Source: Pseudomonas lini (GTDB lineage Bacteria > Pseudomonadota > Gammaproteobacteria > Pseudomonadales > Pseudomonadaceae). From it: a stretch of 64,000 bases of DNA. The position numbers and the translations under genes are program-made. Under the pieces are notes generated by a model. The model did no database searches and had not been told where the DNA came from. It was given only the letters and a program-made list of their open reading frames with translations. Shown in pieces: positions 54,675-63,380 of this stretch (positions within the stretch are counted from its first letter, which is position 1; each line of letters opens with the position of its first letter). The DNA lies in assembly GCF_030812475.1 (NCBI RefSeq), contig NZ_JAUSSR010000001.1:248001-312000 (forward strand), read 5' to 3'.

Positions 54675-55175
54675 ATGGCGAAGAGCGAAGACGCAGTGAA
54701 AGACCCCGCGACCAAAGGCAAGCTCAAGCTGATCATTGCGATAGCGGGCGCGTTGCTGCTGGCGATCGGCTTGTCTGGCGGGGCTACCTGGTACTTCATG
54801 CACAGCCCCCAGAGCAAGCCAGCCGACGCGCTCGACACCGTGGTCGTCGGCAAACAGCCGTCGGTTTTCGTGCCCCTGCTTCCCGCCTTCATTGCCAACT
54901 ACAACCAGAACGGCCGCCAGCGCTACATGCAGGTGAGCATCACCTTGCAGGGGCGCGATCAAGCCGGCCTGGACGCGCTCAAGGTGCACATGCCGGTGAT
55001 CCGCAATAACCTGGTCATGCTGTTTTCCGCACAGGACTTCGCCACCCTGGCATCCCCGGTCGGCCAGGAAATGTTGCGGCAGAAGGCCACGGCCAGCGTC
55101 CAGGAAGTGGCACAGAAAGAACTCGGCAAAGTGGTCATCGAACAATTGCTTTTCACTAATTTCGTACTGCAGTAG
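54675..55175 (+). CDS. fliL: Flagellar basal body-associated protein FliL
   Basis: 166 residues. An N-terminal helix (~19-40, 'LIIAIAGALLLAIGLSGGATWYF') anchors it in the inner membrane, and the periplasmic FliL domain ('VFVPLLPAFIANYNQNGRQRYMQVSITLQ' to 'LFTNFVLQ') follows. FliL rings surround the MotAB stators and affect torque. It is first in the fliL-flhB operon. Confidence 0.95.
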   Translation: MAKSEDAVKDPATKGKLKLIIAIAGALLLAIGLSGGATWYFMHSPQSKPADALDTVVVGKQPSVFVPLLPAFIANYNQNGRQRYMQVSITLQGRDQAGLDALKVHMPVIRNNLVMLFSAQDFATLASPVGQEMLRQKATASVQEVAQKELGKVVIEQLLFTNFVLQ

Positions 55176-55184
55176 GAACACGAC

Positions 55185-56153
55185 ATGGCCGTGCAGGACC
55201 TGCTGTCCCAGGATGAGATCGACGCACTGTTGCACGGTGTCGACGATGGGCTGGTACAGACCGATACGGCTGCCGAGCCCGGCACCGTCAAAAGCTATGA
55301 CCTGACCAGCCAGGATCGCATCGTCCGTGGACGCATGCCGACCCTGGAGATGATCAACGAACGATTCGCCCGCTACACCCGCATCAGCATGTTCAACCTG
55401 CTGCGCCGTTCGGCGGACGTGGCCGTCGGCGGCGTGCAGGTGATGAAGTTCGGCGAATACGTGCACTCGCTGTACGTGCCGACCAGCCTCAACCTGGTCA
55501 AGATCAAACCGTTGCGCGGCACCGCGCTGTTCATCCTCGACGCCAAGCTGGTGTTCAAGCTGGTGGACAATTTCTTCGGCGGCGACGGTCGCCACGCCAA
55601 GATCGAAGGACGCGAGTTCACCCCGACCGAACTGCGCGTGGTGCGCATGGTGCTCGAGCAGGCCTTCGTCGATCTGAAGGAAGCGTGGCAGGCGATCATG
55701 GAAGTGAGCTTCGAGTACATCAACTCGGAAGTGAACCCGGCCATGGCCAACATCGTCGGCCCGAGCGAGGCTGTTGTGGTGTCGACCTTCCACATCGAAC
55801 TCGATGGCGGTGGCGGCGACCTGCACGTGACCATGCCCTATTCGATGATCGAGCCGGTGCGCGAAATGCTCGACGCCGGTTTCCAGTCGGACCTCGACGA
55901 TCAGGACGAGCGCTGGGTCAACGCCCTGCGCCAGGACGTGCTGGATGTCGACGTGCCGATCGGCGCCACGGTTGCCCGTCGCCAGTTGCGCCTGCGGGAC
56001 ATCCTGAACATGCAGCCGGGGGACATTATCCCGGTCGACATGCCGGAAGAAATGATCATGCGCGCCAATGGCGTGCCTGCGTTCAAAGTCAAGATGGGCT
56101 CGCACAAAGGCAACCTCGCGTTGCAAGTGATCGAGCCGATCGAGCGCCGTTGA
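55185..56153 (+). CDS. fliM: Flagellar motor switch protein FliM
   Basis: 322 residues. The N-terminal CheY-P binding motif 'LLSQDEIDALLHGV' (~5-18), the CheC-like middle domain ('SFEYINSEVNPAMANIVGPSEAVVVSTFHIEL') and the SpoA/FliN-like C domain (~255-315, 'RQLRLRDILNMQPGDIIPVDMPEEM') are all present. FliM is the C-ring subunit that receives the chemotaxis signal. Confidence 0.97.
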   Translation: MAVQDLLSQDEIDALLHGVDDGLVQTDTAAEPGTVKSYDLTSQDRIVRGRMPTLEMINERFARYTRISMFNLLRRSADVAVGGVQVMKFGEYVHSLYVPTSLNLVKIKPLRGTALFILDAKLVFKLVDNFFGGDGRHAKIEGREFTPTELRVVRMVLEQAFVDLKEAWQAIMEVSFEYINSEVNPAMANIVGPSEAVVVSTFHIELDGGGGDLHVTMPYSMIEPVREMLDAGFQSDLDDQDERWVNALRQDVLDVDVPIGATVARRQLRLRDILNMQPGDIIPVDMPEEMIMRANGVPAFKVKMGSHKGNLALQVIEPIERR

Positions 56154-56222
56154 CCGGCGCGCTGCACATTCGCTTTTAACTGACGGCGCCCCGTTGAACG
56201 GGGTGCCCGCCGAGGACACATG

Positions 56223-56678
56223 ATGGCTAACGATATACACACCCAGGACGACCAGGCGCTGGCTGATGAATGGGCGGCCGCTCTCGAGGAAGCCGGTGAC
56301 GGGCAGGCCGACATCGACGCCTTGCTGGCCGCCGATGCTGCCAGCTCTTCGTCCAACCGTCTGGCGATGGAAGAGTTCGGCGGCGTGCCGAAGAACAACA
56401 ATCCGGTCACCCTCGACGGTCCGAACCTGGAGGTGATCCTCGACATTCCGGTGTCGATTTCCATGGAAGTCGGCAGCACCGAGATCAATATCCGCAACCT
56501 GCTGCAACTCAACCAGGGTTCGGTGATCGAGCTCGACCGCCTGGCCGGTGAGCCGCTGGACGTCCTGGTCAACGGCACACTCATCGCCCACGGCGAAGTG
56601 GTGGTGGTCAACGAGAAGTTCGGCATCCGCCTGACCGACGTGATCAGCCCAAGCGAACGCATCAAGAAGCTGCGCTGA
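56223..56678 (+). CDS. fliN: Flagellar motor switch protein FliN
   Basis: 151 residues from ATG 56223; an ATG immediately before (56220) has poorer spacing to GAGG at 56212-56215. The acidic N-terminal ~65 residues precede the SpoA domain 'VILDIPVSISMEVGSTEINIRNLLQLNQGSVIELDR' to 'FGIRLTDVISPSERIKKL'. FliN forms the base of the C ring and receives FliH/FliI. Confidence 0.96.
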   Translation: MANDIHTQDDQALADEWAAALEEAGDGQADIDALLAADAASSSSNRLAMEEFGGVPKNNNPVTLDGPNLEVILDIPVSISMEVGSTEINIRNLLQLNQGSVIELDRLAGEPLDVLVNGTLIAHGEVVVVNEKFGIRLTDVISPSERIKKLR

Positions 56679-57134
56679 GTGAAAAAGGTCCTGCGTGGGT
56701 TATCAGGGTTGGCGCTGGCCTTGCCGTTCAACGTGCTGGCGGCCGAACCGGTGGCGACTGTCGCCACGGCGGCGGCACCGGCGGTCAGCAGCGGAGTGGC
56801 CGGGCAATTGACCCAGCTGGTGTTCGGCCTGCTGCTGGTGCTGGGGTTGATTTTCTTCCTCGCCTGGCTGCTGCGCCGGGTGCAGCAGGCCGGGCCGGCC
56901 GGCAAGGGGCAGGTGATCGAGCTGATCGGCTCGCGCGCGCTCGGCCCGCGCGACCGGCTGATGCTGGTGCAGGTCGGCAACGAGCAGATTCTGCTCGGCC
57001 TCAGTCCTGGCAGCATCACCGCCTTGCATGTGCTCAAGGAGCCGGTTCAGGTGCCGACCACCGAGAAGGCCACTCCCGAATTTGCCCTGCGCCTGATGGA
57101 GCTGATGGGCAAGGATCACAAGGATAAGAAGTGA
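56679..57134 (+). CDS. fliO: Flagellar biosynthetic protein FliO
   Basis: 151 residues from a GTG directly after the fliN TGA. A signal-like N-terminus (cleavage possible after 'NVLA', ~21), one membrane helix at ~47-66 ('[19 protein letters not shown]') and a cytoplasmic domain ('[35 protein letters not shown]') match FliO, which helps assemble the FliP ring of the export gate. Its stop overlaps the fliP start (TGATG). Confidence 0.92.
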   Translation: MKKVLRGLSGLALALPFNVLAAEPVATVATAAAPAVSSGVAGQLTQLVFGLLLVLGLIFFLAWLLRRVQQAGPAGKGQVIELIGSRALGPRDRLMLVQVGNEQILLGLSPGSITALHVLKEPVQVPTTEKATPEFALRLMELMGKDHKDKK

Positions 57135-57892
57135 TGGCTGCGTTACGCATCGTCTTTACGCTGGCCTTGATGCTGGGTGCGCCGCTGGCGTACGCCGCCG
57201 ACCCGTTGTCGATCCCGGCGATCACCCTGGGCACCAATGCCGAAGGCGCCCAGGAATACTCGGTCAGCCTGCAGATCCTGCTGATCATGACCGCGCTGAG
57301 TTTCATCCCGGCGTTCGTCATGCTGATGACCAGTTTCACCCGGATCATCATCGTCTTCTCGATCCTGCGCCAGGCCCTGGGCCTGCAGCAGACGCCGTCG
57401 AACCAGATCCTCACGGGCATGGCGCTGTTCCTCACCCTGTTCATCATGGCGCCGGTGTTCGACCGGGTGAATCAGGATGCCTTGCAACCCTATCTGGCGG
57501 AAAAACTCACGGCCCAGGATGCTGTGGCCAAGGCCCAGGTGCCGATCAAGGACTTCATGCTGGCGCAAACCCGCAGCAGCGACCTGGAGCTGTTCATGCG
57601 TCTGTCCAAGCGCACCGACATCGCTTCGCCGGACCAGGCGCCGCTGACCATCCTGGTACCGGCCTTTGTCACTTCTGAGCTGAAAACCGCGTTCCAGATC
57701 GGCTTCATGATCTTCATTCCGTTCCTGATCATCGACCTGGTCGTGGCCAGTGTGCTGATGGCCATGGGCATGATGATGCTGTCGCCGCTGATCATTTCCC
57801 TGCCCTTCAAGATCATGCTGTTCGTGCTGGTGGATGGCTGGGCGTTGATCATCGGTACCCTGGCCAGCAGCTTCGGCGGTGTGTCGCCATGA
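57134..57892 (+). CDS. fliP: Flagellar export gate protein FliP
   Basis: 252 residues from ATG 57134. A cleavable signal peptide (after 'AYAA', ~21) precedes the FliP core: '[33 protein letters not shown]' (~66-98) and '[43 protein letters not shown]' (~178-220). FliP pentamers with FliQ and FliR form the export channel in the inner membrane. Confidence 0.97.
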   Translation: MAALRIVFTLALMLGAPLAYAADPLSIPAITLGTNAEGAQEYSVSLQILLIMTALSFIPAFVMLMTSFTRIIIVFSILRQALGLQQTPSNQILTGMALFLTLFIMAPVFDRVNQDALQPYLAEKLTAQDAVAKAQVPIKDFMLAQTRSSDLELFMRLSKRTDIASPDQAPLTILVPAFVTSELKTAFQIGFMIFIPFLIIDLVVASVLMAMGMMMLSPLIISLPFKIMLFVLVDGWALIIGTLASSFGGVSP

Positions 57893-58158
57893 CCCCGGAA
57901 GTGGCGGTCGATATCTTCCGCGAAGCGCTGTGGCTGACCACCATGATGGTTGCCGTGCTGGTGATCCCGAGCCTGCTGGTGGGCCTGGTGGTGGCGATGT
58001 TCCAGGCGGCGACCCAGATCAACGAACAGACCCTGAGCTTCCTGCCGCGCTTGCTGGTAATGCTGGTAACGCTGATCGTGGCCGGCCCGTGGCTGGTGCA
58101 GACTTTCATGGAATACATCCTGCAGTTGTACGGCAGTATTCCCCAGGTCATCGGCTAA
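57889..58158 (+). CDS. fliQ: Flagellar export gate protein FliQ
   Basis: 89 residues, two membrane helices: ~15-40 ('[27 protein letters not shown]') and ~52-75. The motif '[17 protein letters not shown]' between them is diagnostic. It overlaps fliP by four bases (ATGA). Confidence 0.96.
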   Translation: MTPEVAVDIFREALWLTTMMVAVLVIPSLLVGLVVAMFQAATQINEQTLSFLPRLLVMLVTLIVAGPWLVQTFMEYILQLYGSIPQVIG

Positions 58159-58161
58159 GCC

Positions 58162-58944
58162 ATGTCGCTGTTGCAGCTGACCGATACCCAGATCAGCACC
58201 TGGGTCGCGACCTTCATGTTGCCGCTGTTCCGCGTGGCGGCACTATTGATGGTAATGCCGATCGTGGGCACGCCCCTGGTGCCCATCCGCGTGCGCCTGT
58301 ACTTCGCGCTGGCCATCACCGTGGTGATCGTTCCGGGCCTGCCGCCGATGCCGCCGGTCAACGCGCTGGACTTGAGCGGGTTGCTGCTGATTGCCGAGCA
58401 GATCCTCATCGGCGCGGTGTTGGGATTCGCCTTGCAGCTGTTCTTCCAGGCGTTCGTGATCGCCGGGCAGATCGTCTCAATCCAGATGGGCATGGGCTTC
58501 GCCTCGATGGTCGACCCCACTAACGGCGTCTCGGTGGCGGTGATTGGCCAGTTTTTCACCATGCTGGTGACGTTGCTGTTCCTGTCCATGAACGGCCATC
58601 TGGTGGTGTTCGAAATCCTCACTGAAAGCTTCACCACGTTGCCGGTCGGCAGCGGGTTGATGGTCACTCATTTCTGGGACCTGGCCGGCAAGCTCGGCTG
58701 GGTCCTGGGCGCGGCGCTGTTGCTGGTGCTGCCGGCGATCACTGCGTTGCTGGTGGTCAACATCGCGTTCGGCGTGATGACCCGGGCGGCGCCGCAGTTG
58801 AACATCTTCTCCATCGGTTTCCCGCTGACCCTGGTGCTCGGTCTGTTCATCGTCTGGGTCGGGCTCGCGGACATCATCAACCAGTATCAACCGCTGGCCT
58901 CCGAGGCCTTGCAGTGGTTACGTGAACTGGCACGGGCGCGCTGA
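58162..58944 (+). CDS. fliR: Flagellar export gate protein FliR
   Basis: 260 residues, multiple helices. Family motifs are 'FRVAALLMVMPIVGTPLVPIRVRLYFALA' (~28) and 'FVIAGQIVSIQMGMGFASMVDPTNG' (~98-122), and a C-terminal helix carries 'LNIFSIGFPLTLVLGLFIV'. One FliR joins the FliP5Q4 complex. It starts three bases after fliQ. Confidence 0.96.
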   Translation: MSLLQLTDTQISTWVATFMLPLFRVAALLMVMPIVGTPLVPIRVRLYFALAITVVIVPGLPPMPPVNALDLSGLLLIAEQILIGAVLGFALQLFFQAFVIAGQIVSIQMGMGFASMVDPTNGVSVAVIGQFFTMLVTLLFLSMNGHLVVFEILTESFTTLPVGSGLMVTHFWDLAGKLGWVLGAALLLVLPAITALLVVNIAFGVMTRAAPQLNIFSIGFPLTLVLGLFIVWVGLADIINQYQPLASEALQWLRELARAR

Positions 58945-58947
58945 GTC

Positions 58948-60087
58948 ATGGCAGAGAGCGAAAGCGGTCAGGACAAAACAGAAGATCCCACGGAGAAAAA
59001 GAAAAAGGACGCCCGGGAGAAGGGCGAGATTGCCCGCTCCAAGGAACTCAATACCCTGGCGATCATGCTCGCAGGTGCTGGTGCGCTGCTGATCTTCGGC
59101 GGGGCACTGGCCCAGGAACTGATGGATTTGATGCGGATGAACTTCTCCTTGTCGCGGGAAGTGATCCTGGACCAGCGTTCCATGGGCAGCTACCTGCTGC
59201 ACTCGGGGCTGATTGCATTGCTGGCGATCCAGCCGGTGATGATTACCTTGCTGCTGGCGGCGCTGATCGGCCCGATTTCCCTGGGCGGCTGGTTGTTCTC
59301 CCCCGGCACCATGGCGCCCAAGTTCAGCCGCATGAACCCCGGCGCAGGCCTCAAGCGCATGTTCTCGTCCAAGGCCGTGGTGGAACTGCTCAAGGCCCTG
59401 GCCAAGTTTTTCATCATCCTGTTCGTGGCGCTGGCGGTGTTGTCCTCGGACATCGACGATCTGCTGCGCATCGCCCATGAACCGCTGGACATGGCGATCA
59501 TCCACAGCCTGCAAGTGGTCGGCTGGAGCACCTTGTGGATGGCCTGCGGCCTGATCATCATCGCCGCGGTGGACGTGCCGGTGCAGCTGTGGGAAAGCGC
59601 CAACAAACTGAAGATGACCAAGCAGGAAATTCGCGACGAGCACAAGGAACAGGAAGGGCGGCCGGAGGTCAAGCAGCGGATTCGCCAGCTGCAGCGCGAT
59701 ATGTCCCAGCGGCGGATGATGGCCGCCATACCGGATGCCGATGTCGTCATCACCAACCCGACCCACTACGCCGTGGCGCTCAAGTACGACCCGGAGAAGG
59801 GTGGGGCGCCGATGCTGGTGGCCAAGGGCAGTGATTTCCTTGCGCTGAAGATGCGCGAAATTGCGGTGGCCCATGAGGTGATGTTGCTCGAATCCCCGGC
59901 GCTGGCGCGGTCGATCTACTACTCCACCGAACTGGAGCAGGAGATCCCGGGCGGGCTCTACCTGGCCGTCGCCCAGGTACTGGCCTACGTCTACCAGATC
60001 CGCCAGCACCGCGCGGGCAAGGGCAAACGCCCGGATCCGCTCAAGGATGATCTCCCGATTCCCCCGGATCTGCGCCGCGATTCCTGA
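58948..60087 (+). CDS. flhB: Flagellar export switch protein FlhB
   Basis: 379 residues. The N-terminus 'DKTEDPTEKKKKDAREKGEIARSKEL' (~9-34) is typical; four membrane helices (~35-210) and the cytoplasmic domain carry the autocleavage site NPTH in 'VVITNPTHYAVALKYD' (~270). FlhB switches export specificity together with FliK. It ends the cluster in this window; flhA and fliA-linked genes usually follow in Pseudomonas but are not adjacent here. Confidence 0.97.
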   Translation: MAESESGQDKTEDPTEKKKKDAREKGEIARSKELNTLAIMLAGAGALLIFGGALAQELMDLMRMNFSLSREVILDQRSMGSYLLHSGLIALLAIQPVMITLLLAALIGPISLGGWLFSPGTMAPKFSRMNPGAGLKRMFSSKAVVELLKALAKFFIILFVALAVLSSDIDDLLRIAHEPLDMAIIHSLQVVGWSTLWMACGLIIIAAVDVPVQLWESANKLKMTKQEIRDEHKEQEGRPEVKQRIRQLQRDMSQRRMMAAIPDADVVITNPTHYAVALKYDPEKGGAPMLVAKGSDFLALKMREIAVAHEVMLLESPALARSIYYSTELEQEIPGGLYLAVAQVLAYVYQIRQHRAGKGKRPDPLKDDLPIPPDLRRDS

Positions 60088-60120
60088 CCAGTCCCAAGCC
60101 AGTCAGCCGACACACAAAAA

Positions 60121-60213
60121 CCTGTGGGAGCGGGCTTGCTCGCGAAGAGGCCGTTCCAGTCAATAGAGATGTTGACTGACACACCGCTTTCGCGAGCAAG
60201 CCCGCTCCCACAT
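60121..60213. repeat. REP inverted pair (GTGGGAGCGGGCTTGCTCGCGAA family)
   Basis: CCTGTGGGAGCGGGCTTGCT at 60121-60140 is mirrored by AGCAAGCCCGCTCCCACATG at 60197-60216. It lies between convergent flhB and the DUF6124 gene. Confidence 0.92.
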
Positions 60214-60239
60214 GAATTGTGCATTACTTGAGTCCTTGA

Positions 60240-60602
60240 CTAGCCCTGCGGATCGACATTATCCAGCGCGCGATTCACCGCCAATTCGCCCAGCATGATC
60301 ATCTGCGCAATCGCCATCATCGTATTGCGCTGAGAACCTCTCAGGCATCCGGCAAAGTCATCAGCCACAACCCTGGCCGACGCCAACGACTCGCAGGCAT
60401 GGGCCAACAGGCTTTCGGTATCGATGCCGGGCGCAATGACGAACATCGTGCTGGGCTTTCGCGCTGTGGCGTTTATGCGAGCGGACAGGTTGATGTACTC
60501 ATCGAGCGCGCGGTCGGCGGCTTCGTGGAGTTTTTGCGGGTCGATTGGGGTGTCTGTGGAAACGTCTTCGGTTTCCGGTGGGTTGGGCGTTACTTTGAAC
60601 AT
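60240..60602 (-). CDS. DUF6124-like protein
   Basis: 120 residues from ATG 60602 (MFKVTPNPPETEDVSTDTPI) with AGGAG upstream. The N-terminal 'MFKVTPNPP' and the helical C-terminus ('ARVVADDFAGCLRGSQRNTMMAIAQMIMLGELAVNRALD') match a Pseudomonas-restricted family of unknown role, related to DUF3077-type proteins. The frame continues upstream to 60689, but the ribosome site fixes the start. Its leader can fold into alternative stems (see the regulatory entry). Confidence 0.8.
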   Translation of the reverse strand: MFKVTPNPPETEDVSTDTPIDPQKLHEAADRALDEYINLSARINATARKPSTMFVIAPGIDTESLLAHACESLASARVVADDFAGCLRGSQRNTMMAIAQMIMLGELAVNRALDNVDPQG

Positions 60603-60610
60603 GGTGAAAC

Positions 60611-60695
60611 TCCTAATTGTAATCAAGGAGCCTTCACCCTCGCTACCAAACGTAGGGTGGCGGCCATACGCGGGTTGGTAGACCGGCAATTAGGA
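60611..60695 (-). promoter_or_regulatory. Leader of the DUF6124 gene with SD-masking and alternative stems
   Basis: In the leftward mRNA, TCCTAATTG (from 60687-60695) can pair with CAATTAGGA (from 60611-60619), which contains the AGGAG ribosome site start. Inside it, CTACCAA/TTGGTAG (60675-60681 with 60643-60649) competes with a CACCCT/AGGGTG hairpin (60635-60640 with 60654-60659). Mutually exclusive pairings ending in a masked ribosome site are the form of a cis-regulatory RNA. The ligand or trigger is unknown. Confidence 0.5.
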
Positions 60696-60944
60696 CCCGG
60701 CGCCCCCGAAGAGGCCCTGCGCATGGCCACCATAAGCCGAGGTCTGATGAGACCTGCAAGCGATGGCGCTATGCGACTAATTGTCGGGCTACCAAACCCG
60801 ATCGCTGTTTTTCAGCGACCGCGAAACGATAAAGCCCGGCCCTCAGGCGCACAAGCCGGCGGATTCTGGCGCAGTCGTAGGCTAAGGCGCAAGAATGTGT
60901 AGGCTCTGTAAGTGTCTGGAGATGTGGATTAAACATGAGTGTTT

Positions 60945-61027
60945 AAAATCAAAAGCGCAGTCTTCGGCGGCTTCTACACGCCATCACTACCCCGTGTATC
61001 TGCCCAAGGTGCGATCGTTTGATCTTG
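60945..61027. repeat. Degenerate inverted pair of the AGCTGCCG-GATC repeat family
   Basis: AAAATCAAAAGCGCAGTCTT followed by CGGCGGCTTCTAC resembles the inverse form of the family unit, and CTGCCCAAGGTGCGATCGTT followed by TGATCTTG resembles the forward form. Both arms have several substitutions compared with 234-330, so this is an old copy. Confidence 0.6.
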
Positions 61028-61342
61028 ACGCGGAAAACTTTCGAAGTACTTGGAATACCGCGCAGCGGATGTCGGCCATCGGTGCAGGGGGGATTTGGCG
61101 GGATGATCACCGCGACCCTGGCGATGAGGTTTGCTCCGGTGTTATGTCGCAGTGTTGAAGTGGATTCAGACGGTCTACAGGCGCACAATTTCGAGCAGGA
61201 TGCTGCTCTTTCGATCATAAAAAATACTTCCGACCTGTCATGAATGACAGTATACAGAAGTGTTTTCTCTAACTAGATTGGCCTTAAGCGATCCGACCAA
61301 TATTTTTCATCCTGGCGGGTCTTTTCATAAAAGGATCAATCA

Positions 61343-61765
61343 ATGCCCATTGAAAAACACCAGCAATCGTCTAGTAATACCAATAGCACAGGGGCTTTGT
61401 CCTGCAATACGGAGCTTCATCAATGGAGAAAATTCAATGCCGATATAACTGAATTTTACGTCAGTCCATTTGGCTCGGGGTCCGTGCGAAGCTATCAAAC
61501 TTCGTGGCCGGAAACTATTCTTCACTTTACGCTCCCAAAGAATTTTTCTACCAAAAAATACATCATTGGCGAAGATGGCGTCGCGATAAATTTCTATTGG
61601 GAGGGCATCTACTATATTGGCAAAAGCGGTGAGATAGATGTGACTTACGACCCAGCTAAAGAACATCTGACAGGCACTTTTAATTTTCGCTCAGCTCGCC
61701 AAGACACAGGACAAACCTTTGATTTCACCAGCGGAGAGTTCGATATTGTCGGGGCGGAAAAGTAA
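61343..61765 (+). CDS. Orphan low-GC protein of unknown function (140 aa)
   Basis: ATG 61343 (MPIEKHQQSSSNTNSTGALS) with AAGGAT at good spacing. The protein looks all-beta and soluble, with alternating hydrophobics ('ILHFTLPKNFSTKKYIIGED', 'GEIDVTYDPAKEHLTGTFNF', 'TGQTFDFTSGEFDIVG') and no signal peptide. Its A/T-rich codon use is unlike the flagellar genes and points to transfer. It lies tail-to-tail with the RHS gene. Candidate immunity or accessory protein is a guess from position only. Confidence 0.6.
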   Translation: MPIEKHQQSSSNTNSTGALSCNTELHQWRKFNADITEFYVSPFGSGSVRSYQTSWPETILHFTLPKNFSTKKYIIGEDGVAINFYWEGIYYIGKSGEIDVTYDPAKEHLTGTFNFRSARQDTGQTFDFTSGEFDIVGAEK

Positions 61766-61800
61766 AACTGATTAACTTTTGAAGTCCTGACAAAAAAGAG

Positions 61801-61904
61801 AAAAAGGGACACCCATTAGCCTTGTCTCGAGACCGGCTAATGGGTGTCCCCTTTTTGCTCTTTTTGCTGGTCCCTTTTTGCTGCTTTTTGCTGCTTTTTG
61901 CTGA
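61801..61904. repeat. Palindromic element P1 plus T-rich decamer repeats (3' side of the RHS gene)
   Basis: GGGACACCCATTAGCC (61806-61821) and GGCTAATGGGTGTCCC (61835-61850) form a perfect 16-bp stem around a 13-base loop containing the palindrome CTCGAG. Repeats of CTTTTTGCTG follow to 61904. A second copy (63381-63460) lies on the other side of the RHS gene in the same tail orientation. Confidence 0.9.
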
Positions 61905-61916
61905 GAGAGTTTTATT

Positions 61917-63020
61917 CTACTTTCTAATAAAGTCTGCCTCTATGTCTGGTCGAAAGTAATGCGGTAGCGCTAGTCCGGACTGTCTATAAATCTCACGTTG
62001 CTGGTGAATGTTTATATGAAGCTTGGTCGGGAATGCGTCTCTAATAAATATATTTTTAGGTGTTTCGCCGCTGGCAATTTGTTGTGAGAGATTGTTTGCT
62101 ACTTTAGAAGTGACGCCATTTAATTTTCCTTCAATGCCTGCGCCGATAACATGAAAATCAAAGGTGTTTCTAGTTTTATTTTCCATGTGAATGTTCAGGT
62201 TGTTGAAGCCGGTTTCGTCTTCCCACAGTTTGAGTCCGCTTTTTTGGAGGTTGTTAGCTGTATCAGTGAGTTGTATGTCTTTTCCTGGAACTTTTCCTAA
62301 CAACGTATTTGTCGCGTTGTAAGCTCTATCTTTTAGTAGGGATGTTGCTGTTAGTTTTTTGTTTGTGAATTCTGCAGGGTTGATTTGGTTCAGTTTTAAC
62401 GGATTTGCTGTTGCGGAGTTTTTTAAGTGTAACCTGACCCTGGTTTTATTTAGCCATCTTGAAAATATGCGACTCACAAGTTCCGAAGATCTACCATTTG
62501 AGTCGCTCCTGTTCATAGGGTCGCCTAAACAATAAACATATGAATTTAGCCCGCCTTTGCCGAATGGACTCAAGCTGTCTGGGCTATTGAATCGCATCAA
62601 AGTCGGATTAAACGCCCGATACCCATTCCCCAGTAAATAACATCCAGTTATCGGGTCCGGCCTTTCACCGTTAAAGCCAAGCAAGCTAAGAAGTCCGTTT
62701 GCAGCCAGGTGGTAGCCATAGGGCGAATAGACGATGGGGTGCTGTGGATGATCCGCCTGGAGCGTCTGCAGCACCGAACGCTGCTGATCGGTGGCCAACA
62801 GCGTGGTATCGGGTGCGTTACCCTCACTTCGTTTTTGCGCCAACAGCTGGTCGCCATGCTGGACAATCGAATAGCGCATCGCCCCCTGTATCTCGGTGGC
62901 GAGCCTGCTCTTGCAGTAAAAACGCTGGCGCTCGGGGATATTTGCCAGGGCGTGACTGATCAGTCGATCGAGGGGATCGTAATGGTATTGGCAAAGCACG
63001 GTTTCGCGCGGCGATGTCAT
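61917..63020 (-). CDS. Short RHS-core protein with unrecognised C-terminal domain
   Basis: 367 residues. Residues ~1-170 match the end of an RHS shell ('CQYHYDPLDRLISHALANIP', 'YSPYGYHLAANGLLSLLGFNGERPDPITGCYLLGNGYRAFNPTLMRFNSPDSLSPFGKGGLNSYVYCLGDPMNRSDSNG'), the conserved core before a polymorphic toxin. The closing motif reads DPMNRSDSNG (usual DPxNxxDPxG). Residues ~176-367 are low-GC, Lys/Asn-rich and unrecognised, and end 'ALPHYFRPDIEADFIRK'. No secretion signal or full RHS barrel is present, so it is either an orphan tip cassette or a small standalone RHS protein common in Pseudomonas. Toxicity is inference. Confidence 0.8.
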   Translation of the reverse strand: MTSPRETVLCQYHYDPLDRLISHALANIPERQRFYCKSRLATEIQGAMRYSIVQHGDQLLAQKRSEGNAPDTTLLATDQQRSVLQTLQADHPQHPIVYSPYGYHLAANGLLSLLGFNGERPDPITGCYLLGNGYRAFNPTLMRFNSPDSLSPFGKGGLNSYVYCLGDPMNRSDSNGRSSELVSRIFSRWLNKTRVRLHLKNSATANPLKLNQINPAEFTNKKLTATSLLKDRAYNATNTLLGKVPGKDIQLTDTANNLQKSGLKLWEDETGFNNLNIHMENKTRNTFDFHVIGAGIEGKLNGVTSKVANNLSQQIASGETPKNIFIRDAFPTKLHINIHQQREIYRQSGLALPHYFRPDIEADFIRK

Positions 63021-63168
63021 GGTTGGGTTGCTCCGAAGGTCCGAAGTGCGGGAGTTCAGTATTGGCGGTTTGGCAAGGGTTGGGTACTAGCAGAACTGAT
63101 AGGTACGCTGGACTCGTTCGATTTTGCTGATCTGTAGCGCTCTTTCCGAGATGTTTGCTGGCAGTGCC

Positions 63169-63289
63169 GGCCTCTTCGCGGGCAAGCCCGCTCCCACAGG
63201 GGGCTGCGTTGAATCACAATTTTGTGTTCACTGCCAAACCTTGTGGGCGCGGCGGTGCGGCGATCCGACTTGCCCGCGAAGAAGCCGGC
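63169..63289. repeat. REP pair with one expanded arm
   Basis: CCTCTTCGCGGGCAAGCCCG at 63171-63190 is matched by a longer inverse arm, TTGTGGGCGCGGCGGTGCGG at 63241-63260 continuing CGATCCGACTTGCCCGCGAAG. Here the usual GGGAGCGGGCTTGC core is replaced by GGCGCGGCGGTGCGGCGATCCGACTTGC. Confidence 0.75.
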
Positions 63290-63380
63290 ACTGACGCTGA
63301 AAAATCCCCGGATAAACCGCTCTGTTTCAACCTTCGGCAAAGTTGGAAGGCTTCTTGCAGTACCCCCTCTGAACACAAGA

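Larger units (their letters stand above)
60603..61342. other. 740-base gene-poor stretch before the low-GC island
   Basis: Beyond the DUF6124 leader (to ~60695) I see a degenerate repeat pair (60945-61027) and the dyad CTGTCAT-GA-ATGACAG at 61235-61250, about 93 bases upstream of the 61343 gene and a possible operator. Open frames here, such as 61019-61243, have no ribosome site or recognisable domain, and I leave them out. Confidence 0.55.

Noticed and set aside
54564..56591. 675-codon reverse-strand open frame opposite fliL and fliM
   Set aside because: His/Asp/Gln-rich translation typical of antisense frames in GC-rich coding DNA; fliL and fliM on the plus strand are certain.
60399..60902. 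167-codon plus-strand frame opposite the DUF6124 gene
   Set aside because: Antisense to a supported gene and continues through non-coding leader sequence.
61019..61243. 74-codon plus-strand frame in the gene-poor stretch
   Set aside because: Partly overlaps a degenerate dispersed repeat, has no good ribosome site and no recognisable domain.
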